The notes: generated from the sequence alone by a model not told the origin. Shown: positions 1 to 5,257, counted from the stretch's first letter. The stretch is DNA of 11,496 bases from Actinomycetota bacterium (GCA_947496345.1 CANMCL010000022.1:1-11496); one strand, 5' to 3'. Program-made: numbers and translations.

Positions 1-428
1 GCAATTCCTTGGCCGCCTATTTTTGCGAATGCAGAAAGGAGTGCGAGTGCAATTGAATGGTCTGGAACACGCAACCCAACTGTGGGCTGGCCGCCAGTTA
101 CAAAATCTTCCGCTAATAGAGAGCGCTTTAAAACCAGAGTCATCGGGCCGGGCCAGAAATCACGGGCGAGTGAAATTGCATAATCTGGAATCTCATCAGC
201 CCAATCACCGAGTGATTGCATTGAATGAATATGCACGATTAAAGGGTGATCAGCGGGACGACCTTTTACTTTGTAGATACGGGCTACCGCATCTTTATTT
301 GTGGCATCTGCGCCTAGGCCATAAACGGTCTCAGTGGGAAGTGCGACTAAGCCACCAGATTTCAATAATTGAGCGGCGGATGAGAGCGCATCAGCGGTGC
401 AATTAGATATGAATTCGCCAGCGGTCAT
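1..428 (-). CDS. tsaC: L-threonylcarbamoyladenylate synthase (YrdC/Sua5 family), 3' end cut by window
   Basis: Makes threonylcarbamoyl-AMP from threonine, bicarbonate and ATP, the first step of the t6A37 modification of ANN-decoding tRNAs in the cytoplasm. Reading leftward from ATG at 428, 142 complete codons are visible. They carry the family signatures PTETVYGLGADA (about residues 31-42), KVKGRPADHPL (53-63, the basic Lys/Arg substrate site), FWPGPMT (91-97) and VGLRVPDH (117-124). YrdC proteins are usually about 200 residues, so roughly a third, including the expected SAN(x)SG region, lies outside the window. TsaC (short) and Sua5 (longer) forms cannot be told apart here. The ATG lacks a Shine-Dalgarno sequence, and a -10-like hexamer lies 7 nt upstream, suggesting a leaderless message. 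In Mycobacterium this gene follows prmC; here it is divergent from a glycosyltransferase, so it heads its own transcript. Family identity is confident. Confidence 0.93.
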   Translation of the reverse strand, partial: MTAGEFISNCTADALSSAAQLLKSGGLVALPTETVYGLGADATNKDAVARIYKVKGRPADHPLIVHIHSMQSLGDWADEIPDYAISLARDFWPGPMTLVLKRSLLAEDFVTGGQPTVGLRVPDHSIALALLSAFAKIGGQGI

Positions 429-435
429 GTCCGCA

Positions 436-441
436 ATTATC
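436..441 (-). promoter_or_regulatory. Putative -10 element of tsaC (leaderless promoter)
   Basis: On the minus strand the hexamer GATAAT (5 of 6 to TATAAT) ends 7 nt before the tsaC ATG, so transcription would begin at or next to the start codon. No convincing -35 hexamer is seen 16-19 nt upstream. The absence of a ribosome-binding site agrees with a leaderless transcript, which is common in Actinobacteria. This is inference from spacing and similarity only. Confidence 0.4.
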
Positions 442-467
442 GCGCCTTTTTGCGAGAAGATAACCAC

Positions 468-1598
468 ATGGCTCCGCAAGTAAAGGTTATGCAGATAATC
501 GCCCGTATGAATGTGGGTGGTCCTGCGGTAATCGTGGCCGAGTTAATGCGTGGCCTTGATAAATCAGCGATTGAGCAAATTCTCGTAACTGGTTTCTGCG
601 ATGAAAATGAAGCCGATTATTTGGATACTGTGGCAAAAGATGTAAAGGCAACGCGTATTGCGGGCCTAGGGCGTTCGGTTTCTTTGCTCGCAGATTTGAA
701 AGCCTTCTTTGGTTTGGTGTCGTTGATCCGCAAATTTAAGCCTGATGTGATTCACACCCACACCGCTAAAGCTGGAGTTCTGGGACGTTTGGCATCGCTC
801 TTGGCCGGCCGTGGGGCAGTTCGTGTGCACACCTTCCACGGACATTTACTGCACGGGTATTTTAGTAAGACGCTAACTCGAATTGTTGTTTTGATTGAGA
901 AGTTCTTCGCTGCTCGCACCAGTGTATTAATTGCAATCGGCAGCAAAGTTAGAGAAGAGTTGCTTGCTGTTGGAATTGGCAAGAGCGATAAATATCGAGT
1001 CTTTTTTCCTGGGCTGCCCGCCCCGAAAGCGATTTCTAAAGTAGATGCCCAGAATTCGCTAGGTCTTAGCACGCAACCTCTTTATATAACTTATGTTGGA
1101 CGCCTAACTCAGATTAAGCGGCCGGATCGTTTACTTGATGTTGCAAATGAGTGTAAGCAGCGCGGGTTGGATCTTCGCTTCTTAATAGCCGGCGAAGGTG
1201 AACTGTTTGAAAGCTCTAAAGCGCGAGCCCAACGCGAAGAATTAAATGTAACTTTCTTTGGATGGCGCAGTGATATTGCTCAGATTTTTTCCGCTAGCGA
1301 TATTGCAATCTTGACTTCTGATAACGAAGGAATTCCGCTGACTTTGATACAGGCTGCACAAGCGGGATTGCCGATTGTTGCTACCAACGTTGGCTCAATT
1401 TCAGATATCGTCATTGATCAGAGCACGGGGTACTTAACCTCAACAAACGCCTCTGATATGGCAGATGGCATCGAAAAACTAGTTAGAGATGCCCAATTAC
1501 GCAAGATGATGGGTGAGGCCGGTAAGGCGAGAGCGAACCAGTATTTCTCGCTGGAGCGGATGCTTAAAGACCATACAGATTTATATCGCTCGCTCTAA
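468..1598 (+). CDS. Glycosyltransferase family 4 (GT-B fold)
   Basis: Predicted retaining GT-B glycosyltransferase, 376 residues, the usual length for GT4. It likely transfers a sugar from a nucleotide donor to a lipid-linked or surface glycan at the cytoplasmic membrane face; the substrate cannot be read. The N-terminal acceptor domain opens with MQIIARMNVGGPA (residues 8-20) and carries HTHTAKAG (96-103) and HTFHGH (121-126). The C-terminal donor domain has YVGRLTQIKRPDR (209-221), in which R212 and K217 match the donor-phosphate contacts, and SDNEGIP followed by GLPIVAT. The usual E-x7-E donor motif is E287-x7-Q295 here, the second Glu being replaced by Gln. I chose ATG 468 because GAGAAG (454-459) lies 8 nt upstream; a TTG at 450 would add six residues but has no better site. 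No membrane segment or signal peptide is evident. It is divergent from tsaC and 61 nt ahead of the SIMPL gene. Confidence 0.88.
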   Translation: MAPQVKVMQIIARMNVGGPAVIVAELMRGLDKSAIEQILVTGFCDENEADYLDTVAKDVKATRIAGLGRSVSLLADLKAFFGLVSLIRKFKPDVIHTHTAKAGVLGRLASLLAGRGAVRVHTFHGHLLHGYFSKTLTRIVVLIEKFFAARTSVLIAIGSKVREELLAVGIGKSDKYRVFFPGLPAPKAISKVDAQNSLGLSTQPLYITYVGRLTQIKRPDRLLDVANECKQRGLDLRFLIAGEGELFESSKARAQREELNVTFFGWRSDIAQIFSASDIAILTSDNEGIPLTLIQAAQAGLPIVATNVGSISDIVIDQSTGYLTSTNASDMADGIEKLVRDAQLRKMMGEAGKARANQYFSLERMLKDHTDLYRSL

Positions 1599-1659
1599 AT
1601 CACATTATTTTCTCAGCACCATCACAGCCGCAAGTAAATAAATAGGAGATACTTAACCC

Positions 1660-2385
1660 ATGACTACAACACGAATTCGCAAGATAGCCGCCTCATTAAT
1701 TGCACTCGCGCTAGCAGGAGGTATTGCCGCTTCTCTTCCTGCAGAAGCAGCAACGCCTGAAACGCGTTATGTGACCGTTAATTCTCAGGGTTCAATCAAA
1801 GTAACCCCTGATGCGGTTCGATTAAATGCCAATGTTTCATTTGTGGCCGGATCAAATAAGGAAGCGCTTGCAAAGGTTTCAACAGTCGGGACTGCCGTTC
1901 GTGCCGCTTTAACTAAGAGCGGAGTTCTTAAGGGAGATATCGCAACCCAGAGCATTACCGTTTATCCAGAATATAACTACACCCAGGATAAAGGTTCTGT
2001 TCTAGTTGGCTACCGCGGATCTCAAAGCTTTGTAGTGACCATTAAGAATGCAGAAAATGCCGGCGCAGTTGTTGACGCAGTAGTCGCTGCAGGTGGAAAC
2101 GAACTACAAATTCAAGGAGTAACTCCATTTGTTCTCGATGCCTCAAAAGCAACTGAGTCAGCGCGCACTGCTGCAGTAAAAAATGCGAAAGCAAAAGCTA
2201 CTTCTTATGCAAAATTACTGGATGCAAAACTTGGGCGAGTAAATTACTTAGTTGAAAACTCAAGTCCGGTTGAGTACTCACCGATTCTGGCAATGGGCAA
2301 AGCTGCAGATTCTGAAGCAACAGTTGTTGATTTAGGCGAGCAAGATGTGACTGTCTCAATCACGATTCAGTGGTCACTTCTATAA
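1660..2385 (+). CDS. Secreted SIMPL-domain (DUF541) protein
   Basis: 241 residues, with a classical Sec signal peptide: basic start (R5, R7, K8), hydrophobic core about 9-26, and an A-E-A cleavage site at about residues 28-30. No lipobox Cys is present, so the mature protein is expected outside the membrane and unanchored. The mature part matches the SIMPL/DUF541 pattern: V-x-SQGSIKVTPDAV near its start, GDIATQSITVYPEY (about 97-110), GYRGSQSFVVTI (121-132), a GGNELQIQG turn, an Ala/Lys-rich helix, and a final amphipathic strand. Family members (for example E. coli YggE, BP26 of Brucella) are envelope proteins linked to oxidative stress or form oligomeric channels, but the biochemical role is unsettled. 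The ribosome site AGGAG (1644-1648) lies 11 nt before ATG. It follows the glycosyltransferase by 61 nt without an obvious terminator, so co-transcription is possible. Confidence 0.87.
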   Translation: MTTTRIRKIAASLIALALAGGIAASLPAEAATPETRYVTVNSQGSIKVTPDAVRLNANVSFVAGSNKEALAKVSTVGTAVRAALTKSGVLKGDIATQSITVYPEYNYTQDKGSVLVGYRGSQSFVVTIKNAENAGAVVDAVVAAGGNELQIQGVTPFVLDASKATESARTAAVKNAKAKATSYAKLLDAKLGRVNYLVENSSPVEYSPILAMGKAADSEATVVDLGEQDVTVSITIQWSLL

Positions 2386-2399
2386 AAATAGCGCTATTT
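2386..2399. repeat. 14-bp perfect palindrome after the SIMPL gene
   Basis: AAATAGCGCTATTT begins immediately after the TAA of the SIMPL gene and is a perfect dyad. As RNA it can form only a short A/U-rich stem over a GCGC loop with no T-run, so it is a poor intrinsic terminator. It could be an operator-like site or an mRNA 3'-end element. The role is unknown. Confidence 0.4.
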
Positions 2400-2431
2400 A
2401 CTGCGATTTCAGGGCAAAGTTTTAACCGATT

Positions 2432-2460
2432 TTGGTCTGCACCCCATTAACGGGTACGAT
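2432..2460 (+). promoter_or_regulatory. Putative promoter of the tRNA-Glu/tRNA-Asp transcript
   Basis: TTGGTC (2432-2437) and TACGAT (2455-2460) are separated by 17 bp, resembling sigma70-type -35 and -10 hexamers. Transcription would start about 2467, some 9 nt before mature tRNA-Glu, typical for a tRNA leader removed by RNase P. The match to consensus is only partial. Confidence 0.4.
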
Positions 2461-2475
2461 TTGCGAGCCTCAAAC

Positions 2476-2548
2476 GTCCCCATCGTCTAGGGGCCTAGGA
2501 CATCGCCCTTTCACGGCGGTAACACGGGTTCGAATCCCGTTGGGGGCA
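2476..2548 (+). tRNA. tRNA-Glu(UUC)
   Basis: The 73-nt sequence folds into a complete cloverleaf. The acceptor stem is GTCCCCA/TGGGGGC (one T-G wobble), the D arm GTCT/GGAC, and the anticodon stem TCGCC/GGCGG with loop CTTTCAC, giving anticodon TTC at 2510-2512. The T arm is ACGGG/CCCGT with loop TTCGAAT, and the discriminator is A. The 3' CCA is not encoded, so it must be added by tRNA nucleotidyltransferase. It is the first of three tandem tRNA genes and probably co-transcribed with tRNA-Asp 81 nt downstream. Confidence 0.97.
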
Positions 2549-2597
2549 CGCAAGGCCGAATTTATTCGGTGCAAGGTTATGAAAAGGCTTTAAGGTG

Positions 2598-2619
2598 ACA
2601 TAAGAGCCACTTATGTTTT
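2598..2619 (+). other. Hairpin between tRNA-Glu and tRNA-Asp
   Basis: ACATAAG (2598-2604) and CTTATGT (2610-2616) form a perfect 7-bp stem with a 5-nt loop, followed by a short T-run (2616-2619). The A/U-rich stem is weak as a terminator, and tRNA-Asp begins 10 nt later. A role in processing or partial attenuation of the tRNA-Glu/tRNA-Asp precursor is possible but unproven. Confidence 0.35.
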
Positions 2620-2629
2620 CAATCTTTAA

Positions 2630-2703
2630 GGCCCGGTAGCGCAGTTGGTTAGCGCGCCGCCCTGTCACGGCGGAGGTCGCGGGTTCAAGTCCCGTCCGGG
2701 TCG
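2630..2703 (+). tRNA. tRNA-Asp(GUC)
   Basis: A 74-nt cloverleaf: acceptor stem GGCCCGG/CCGGGTC with one G-T pair, D arm GCGC/GCGC around AGTTGGTTA, and anticodon stem CCGCC/GGCGG with loop CTGTCAC, giving anticodon GTC at 2664-2666. The T arm is GCGGG/CCCGT, and the discriminator is G as expected for Asp. No CCA is encoded. A strong intrinsic terminator follows within a few nucleotides, so this is the last gene of its transcript. Confidence 0.97.
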
Positions 2704-2705
2704 CG

Positions 2706-2738
2706 AGAATAGAGTGTCCACACACTCTATTCTTTTTT
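2706..2738 (+). terminator. Rho-independent terminator after tRNA-Asp
   Basis: A perfect 12-bp stem (2706-2717 with 2722-2733) closes a CCAC tetraloop and runs directly into six Ts (2733-2738). It lies 2 nt after mature tRNA-Asp. It should end the tRNA-Glu/tRNA-Asp transcript and implies that tRNA-Phe, starting 22 nt after the T-run, needs either its own promoter or readthrough. Confidence 0.88.
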
Positions 2739-2759
2739 AATTTTAAACAATTAAATATT

Positions 2760-2833
2760 GGCTCGGTAGCTCAGTTGGTACGAGCGCGCGACTGAAAATC
2801 GTGAGGTCGACAGTTCGATCCTGTCCCGAGCCA
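2760..2833 (+). tRNA. tRNA-Phe(GAA)
   Basis: A 74-nt cloverleaf: acceptor stem GGCTCGG/CCGAGCC, D arm GCTC/GAGC around a 9-nt loop AGTTGGTAC, and anticodon stem CGCGA/TCGTG with loop CTGAAAA, giving anticodon GAA at 2794-2796. The T arm is GACAG/CTGTC with loop TTCGATC, and the discriminator is A. CCA is not encoded. The pyrimidine at the last D-loop position (usually A21) also occurs in other actinobacterial tRNA-Phe genes as I remember them. It lies behind the tRNA-Asp terminator and converges on the DUF5302-like gene 26 bp away. Confidence 0.97.
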
Positions 2834-2840
2834 CTGCAGT

Positions 2841-2868
2841 TAAATTAAATGAAACCGGTTTATCCGGC
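2841..2868 (-). terminator. Weak candidate terminator of the bldC-wecA-DUF5302 unit
   Basis: On the minus strand CCGG-ATAAA-CCGG (2867-2855), extendable by one G-U pair, overlaps the DUF5302-like stop codon. It is followed by a T-rich stretch (TTTCATTTAATTT). The stem is only 4-5 bp, so efficiency is doubtful. It is the only hairpin plus T-rich tail seen at the 3' end of this operon, facing the tRNA genes. Confidence 0.3.
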
Positions 2869-3048
2869 AGAACCTGAACCTGATGGTCCAGCTTTACGTT
2901 GCACCTGAGGTGCTCCACCACTGCGTTGACCACCACGAATCTTTGATCCACCTTCAGCATGTGTCTGAGTTCCAGGTGCGCCCTTTTTACCTTTTTTCGC
3001 TTCAAGAGCTGCGAGCATTCTCGCTTTTACATCATCGTTGTTAGCCAT
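2860..3048 (-). CDS. Small DUF5302-like protein
   Basis: A 62-residue, soluble, strongly basic protein of unknown function. Residues 1-21 look helical with the pattern DDVKARMLAALEAKKGKK. The rest is low-complexity Gly/Ser/Gln/Arg-rich, probably disordered, with a single His (H30) and a QRKAG near residue 50. The charged N-terminal helix plus a flexible tail ending in a basic RKxG stretch resembles actinobacterial DUF5302 proteins as I remember them; I cannot confirm this without a profile search. ATG 3048 is preceded by GAGGGG (3060-3065), which overlaps the 3' end of the WecA-like gene; the stop-to-start gap is 9 nt. It is therefore almost certainly co-translated as the last gene of the bldC unit. 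There are no membrane segments and no catalytic motif. Confidence 0.65.
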   Translation of the reverse strand: MANNDDVKARMLAALEAKKGKKGAPGTQTHAEGGSKIRGGQRSGGAPQVQRKAGPSGSGSAG

Positions 3049-3057
3049 AAGAACAGT

Positions 3058-4098
3058 CTACCCCTCAGATGGAATTCGTAAGAAGTAAACCAATTTAAAG
3101 AGCCATGCCACTGCACCGATTGCCATCAATTGATAACCAGCGCTATCTGGCCAGAGATAGATAGCAAGTGCGAGTGCGCCATAAAAGGCGGCTAAGCCCC
3201 ATAAAGTAAATGCGGCGTTTCGTCTCGTCAGCCCTGCGCGCACCAAACGATGCGAAAGGTGATCCGTGCCCCCTTGGAAGGGCGAAATCCCGCGATAAAT
3301 GCGGGATGTGACCGCAACCGTTGTATCAAGAATTGGCACCGCCATAAGGGCCAGTGGAATCGCAAATGACTTTACTTGTGGAACTACACCTGGACTTAAG
3401 CGAATTGTTAATACCGAGATGATGATTCCGAGAAAGAGCGCGCCGGCATCTCCCATATAAATCTTGGCTGGTGCGCGATTCCACATTAAAAAGCCAGCTG
3501 TTGCTCCGGCCGTAACAATGGCTAATGCGCTAACCAGTACTTGTTGGCGATCGTAGGCGATTAAGAATAAGAAAACAGAGATAACCGCGACGGTACCTGC
3601 AGCGCCGCCATCTAAATTATCAAAGAAATTAATAGAGTTACAGACGCCGACAATCCATAAGACTGAAATGGCGTAGTTTAAAAAAGTGTTGTTGAAGGCA
3701 ACACCCATAGTATCGGTAGCCGTCAGAATTACCGCCACAATAATTCCAGTGACCGTTTGTGCAATTAGGCGCGGCCAGGGTTTTAGTCCGCGTAAATCAT
3801 CAAGTAAACCCATTGCCGAAATTGCTATCGCCGGCACCAAAACGAAACTTGCCAAAAGAAAAGTCTCCATTGAGAAATCAACAGCCAATAGCGAGCCGTA
3901 CGAGGCCCCAACAACGCCAATTGCAATCGCAACTCCACCTAAATACGGAACCGGTTCTTTTTGAACCTTACGCGCCAAATTTGGGGCATCAACCGCGCCG
4001 ATCCGCAAAGCCAGTTTGCGCATTAGCGGTGTAATTGCACCAACAAACACAAATGTGAGCGCGCCAAGTGCGATGAATTGCAGAACTGAAAATTCCAT
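3058..4098 (-). CDS. wecA: WecA/MraY-family undecaprenyl-phosphate sugar-1-phosphate transferase
   Basis: A polytopic membrane enzyme of 346 residues with about 10-11 hydrophobic segments. The family transfers a sugar-1-phosphate, typically GlcNAc-1-P from UDP-GlcNAc, to a polyprenyl phosphate, starting a lipid-linked glycan on the inner membrane face. Visible signatures in order are DAPN (37-40) followed by LGG (53-55), the Mg-binding DD at 100-101 in MGLLDDLRG, N154 and D160-N-L-D163-G in NSINFFDNLDGG, MGDAG (215-219), and the cytoplasmic His loop DHLSHRL (279-285). The His loop and overall pattern fit WecA/TagO rather than MraY, which acts on UDP-MurNAc-pentapeptide and sits in the dcw cluster. 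The start lies 7 nt after the bldC stop with no clear Shine-Dalgarno, so translational coupling is likely. Sugar specificity is not readable; the symbol denotes the family. Confidence 0.9.
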   Translation of the reverse strand: MEFSVLQFIALGALTFVFVGAITPLMRKLALRIGAVDAPNLARKVQKEPVPYLGGVAIAIGVVGASYGSLLAVDFSMETFLLASFVLVPAIAISAMGLLDDLRGLKPWPRLIAQTVTGIIVAVILTATDTMGVAFNNTFLNYAISVLWIVGVCNSINFFDNLDGGAAGTVAVISVFLFLIAYDRQQVLVSALAIVTAGATAGFLMWNRAPAKIYMGDAGALFLGIIISVLTIRLSPGVVPQVKSFAIPLALMAVPILDTTVAVTSRIYRGISPFQGGTDHLSHRLVRAGLTRRNAAFTLWGLAAFYGALALAIYLWPDSAGYQLMAIGAVAWLFKLVYFLRIPSEG

Positions 4099-4105
4099 AA
4101 ATTAT

Positions 4106-4306
4106 TTACTTGGTCTCGCTCTTAAAGTAATTGTTTCGCAAGTCATCAACTTCAGACTTTCGGAATCTGCGATGACCACCAAGTGTTCTGATGGAAGTTA
4201 ATTTTCCGGCCTTTGCCCATCGAGTAACTGTCTTGGGATCAACGCCAAAGAGCTCGGCGACTTCGCGAGGAGTGAGCAAGATTTCTGCATCAGGTATGCG
4301 ATTCAT
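4106..4306 (-). CDS. bldC: BldC, MerR-like small DNA-binding regulator
   Basis: 66 residues, the whole protein being one winged helix-turn-helix of the MerR/excisionase type without an effector domain. The run LLTPREVAELFGVDP (10-24) is the first part of the HTH. KTVTRWAKAGKLTSI and RTLGGHRRFRKSEV (25-53) form the recognition helix and wing and match Streptomyces BldC almost residue for residue from memory. In Streptomyces, BldC holds back development and binds head-to-tail on AT-rich direct repeats; in a simple planktonic actinobacterium its targets are unknown. ATG 4306 has a good GAGGAG site 4 nt upstream. A promoter candidate lies about 35-60 bp upstream. The gene is first in a tight unit with the WecA-like transferase and the DUF5302-like gene, and lies directly downstream of the purine cluster, as I recall for S. 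coelicolor. Confidence 0.96.
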   Translation of the reverse strand: MNRIPDAEILLTPREVAELFGVDPKTVTRWAKAGKLTSIRTLGGHRRFRKSEVDDLRNNYFKSETK

Positions 4307-4339
4307 AACGCTCCTCTATAAATTCTTAAGATGTCCGAT

Positions 4340-4368
4340 TTGTTACGACTGTCGGAAGTATCCGTCAA
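4340..4368 (-). promoter_or_regulatory. Putative promoter of the bldC operon
   Basis: On the minus strand TTGACG (4368-4363, 5 of 6 to TTGACA) and TAACAA (4345-4340, a weak -10) are spaced by 17 bp. This gives a start near 4333 and a leader of about 27 nt containing the bldC ribosome site. It lies in the only intergenic gap over 100 bp on the minus-strand side of the window, consistent with the start of a separate transcript. Confidence 0.45.
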
Positions 4369-4409
4369 AGTGAGCGCAAATAGCAAGAGAGAGTTCAGCG
4401 AAAGTGAGC
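4367..4409 (-). repeat. Two direct copies of GCTCACTTT upstream of bldC
   Basis: The 9-mer GCTCACTTT occurs twice in the same orientation on the minus strand (4409-4401 and 4375-4367), 34 bp apart. The second copy abuts the putative -35 of the bldC promoter; the first touches the stop codon of the 271-residue upstream gene. The spacing is close to three helical turns, so both could face the same side of the DNA for a regulator. It may equally be chance. Confidence 0.35.
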
Positions 4410-4410
4410 T

Positions 4411-5226
4411 TTAAATCGCAGATTCAAAGCTCTGCACGATCCGCCAGCGTGAAACTAAGCGTTCATAGCCTTGGCCAGCCATCTGCCCATCCCCGGCTGC
4501 CAGGCCAGAGAGAGATAACAGAACATCTTCTATCGAGGTATCTGCTTCTAGCCCTTCTTCGCCAGCTAAACGCAGACCGTGATCCAAGTAATTTGCTAAT
4601 CCGCCGTAATCGAGTTCCACAAGTGATTTATTGTGAAACATATCTAGCCATTCCAATAAATGTTCGATCTCTGCTTCTACTGAACCTTCACCGAATGCGT
4701 TTCTAACAGTTTGATGTGCAACTTCAGTGCGCGCTTTAGCATCTGCAATAGTGGCTCGCATTGTGCAGAAGAGCCCATCTTCATCTTCGCCACGGACCCG
4801 CTCTTCTGCCATAAAGAGTGAGAACCAACGCGGAGGGATCATCCAATTCTCGGTGAGGATATGTGGCACGCGATCTTCCATTAAATCAACGCCAGCAGTT
4901 ATTACATCTTCTAAAGATTGCGGAATGAAAAATGGGGTAATCGATGAGGGCAAGCTCTCTTTGAAATCATCGAGAGCGGCCCAACAGCGAGTTGCCGTTG
5001 ACCAAGGCGAAACATAACGAAGACCATCGATATCTAAAATATGTGCGCCATCGGGGCGACCGGCCGGCGGTTCAGGAAAAACTAAACGGCGTAACGCTAA
5101 CTCTTGTTCGCTCCGCTTAGAATTTTCATCTGCCTTTAACTCCTGCCAACGCAACCGATCGGCTGGTTCAAAGGCGGAAAGTGGTTCGTAGATACGAAGT
5201 GAAGCTACGTAAGGAGTTGGTCTCAC
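4411..5226 (-). CDS. Conserved-looking actinobacterial protein of unknown function
   Basis: A 271-residue soluble protein with no signal peptide, membrane segment or recognised catalytic motif. It is acidic, aromatic-rich and well composed, with islands that look conserved: LRIYEPLSAF (10-19), VSPWSTATRCW (72-82), IPPRWFSLF (130-138), SLVELDYGGL (201-210) and ERLVSRWR (255-262). From memory, similar proteins of this size lie between DUF3073 and bldC in Streptomyces and relatives, so it is probably a family of genus-to-phylum breadth rather than an orphan. GTG 5226 is the only usable start, because an in-frame stop lies at 5245-5247; it has no Shine-Dalgarno sequence. It follows DUF3073 by 31 nt and ends 104 nt before bldC, so it is the likely last gene of the purine transcript. 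I do not assign a function. Confidence 0.8.
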   Translation of the reverse strand: MRPTPYVASLRIYEPLSAFEPADRLRWQELKADENSKRSEQELALRRLVFPEPPAGRPDGAHILDIDGLRYVSPWSTATRCWAALDDFKESLPSSITPFFIPQSLEDVITAGVDLMEDRVPHILTENWMIPPRWFSLFMAEERVRGEDEDGLFCTMRATIADAKARTEVAHQTVRNAFGEGSVEAEIEHLLEWLDMFHNKSLVELDYGGLANYLDHGLRLAGEEGLEADTSIEDVLLSLSGLAAGDGQMAGQGYERLVSRWRIVQSFESAI

Positions 5227-5257
5227 TTTATTCGCAAGTGGATGTTAAGCGCGTGTA

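Noticed and set aside
23..406. Plus-strand ORF of 127 codons at the left edge
   Set aside because: Shadow of the minus-strand tsaC-type gene, whose frame shows clear YrdC motifs; the + strand product has no recognisable feature.
450..467. TTG at 450 as start of the glycosyltransferase
   Set aside because: ATG 468 has a GAGAAG site at proper spacing and gives an N-terminus that fits GT4 proteins; the six extra residues have no support.
752..1072. Minus-strand ORF inside the glycosyltransferase
   Set aside because: Fully contained in a well-supported gene, with no ribosome site or domain.
2495..2725. Minus-strand ORF with GLEPATSAVTGRRANQL-like text
   Set aside because: It is the antisense of tRNA-Glu and tRNA-Asp. 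This peptide pattern is a known artefact of tRNA genes and not a protein.
2751..3005. Minus-strand ORF of 84 codons ending in a DRIELSTSRFSVARS stretch
   Set aside because: Its end is antisense to tRNA-Phe, another known artefact, and the rest overlaps the DUF5302-like gene in another frame, which has a proper ribosome site and operon position.
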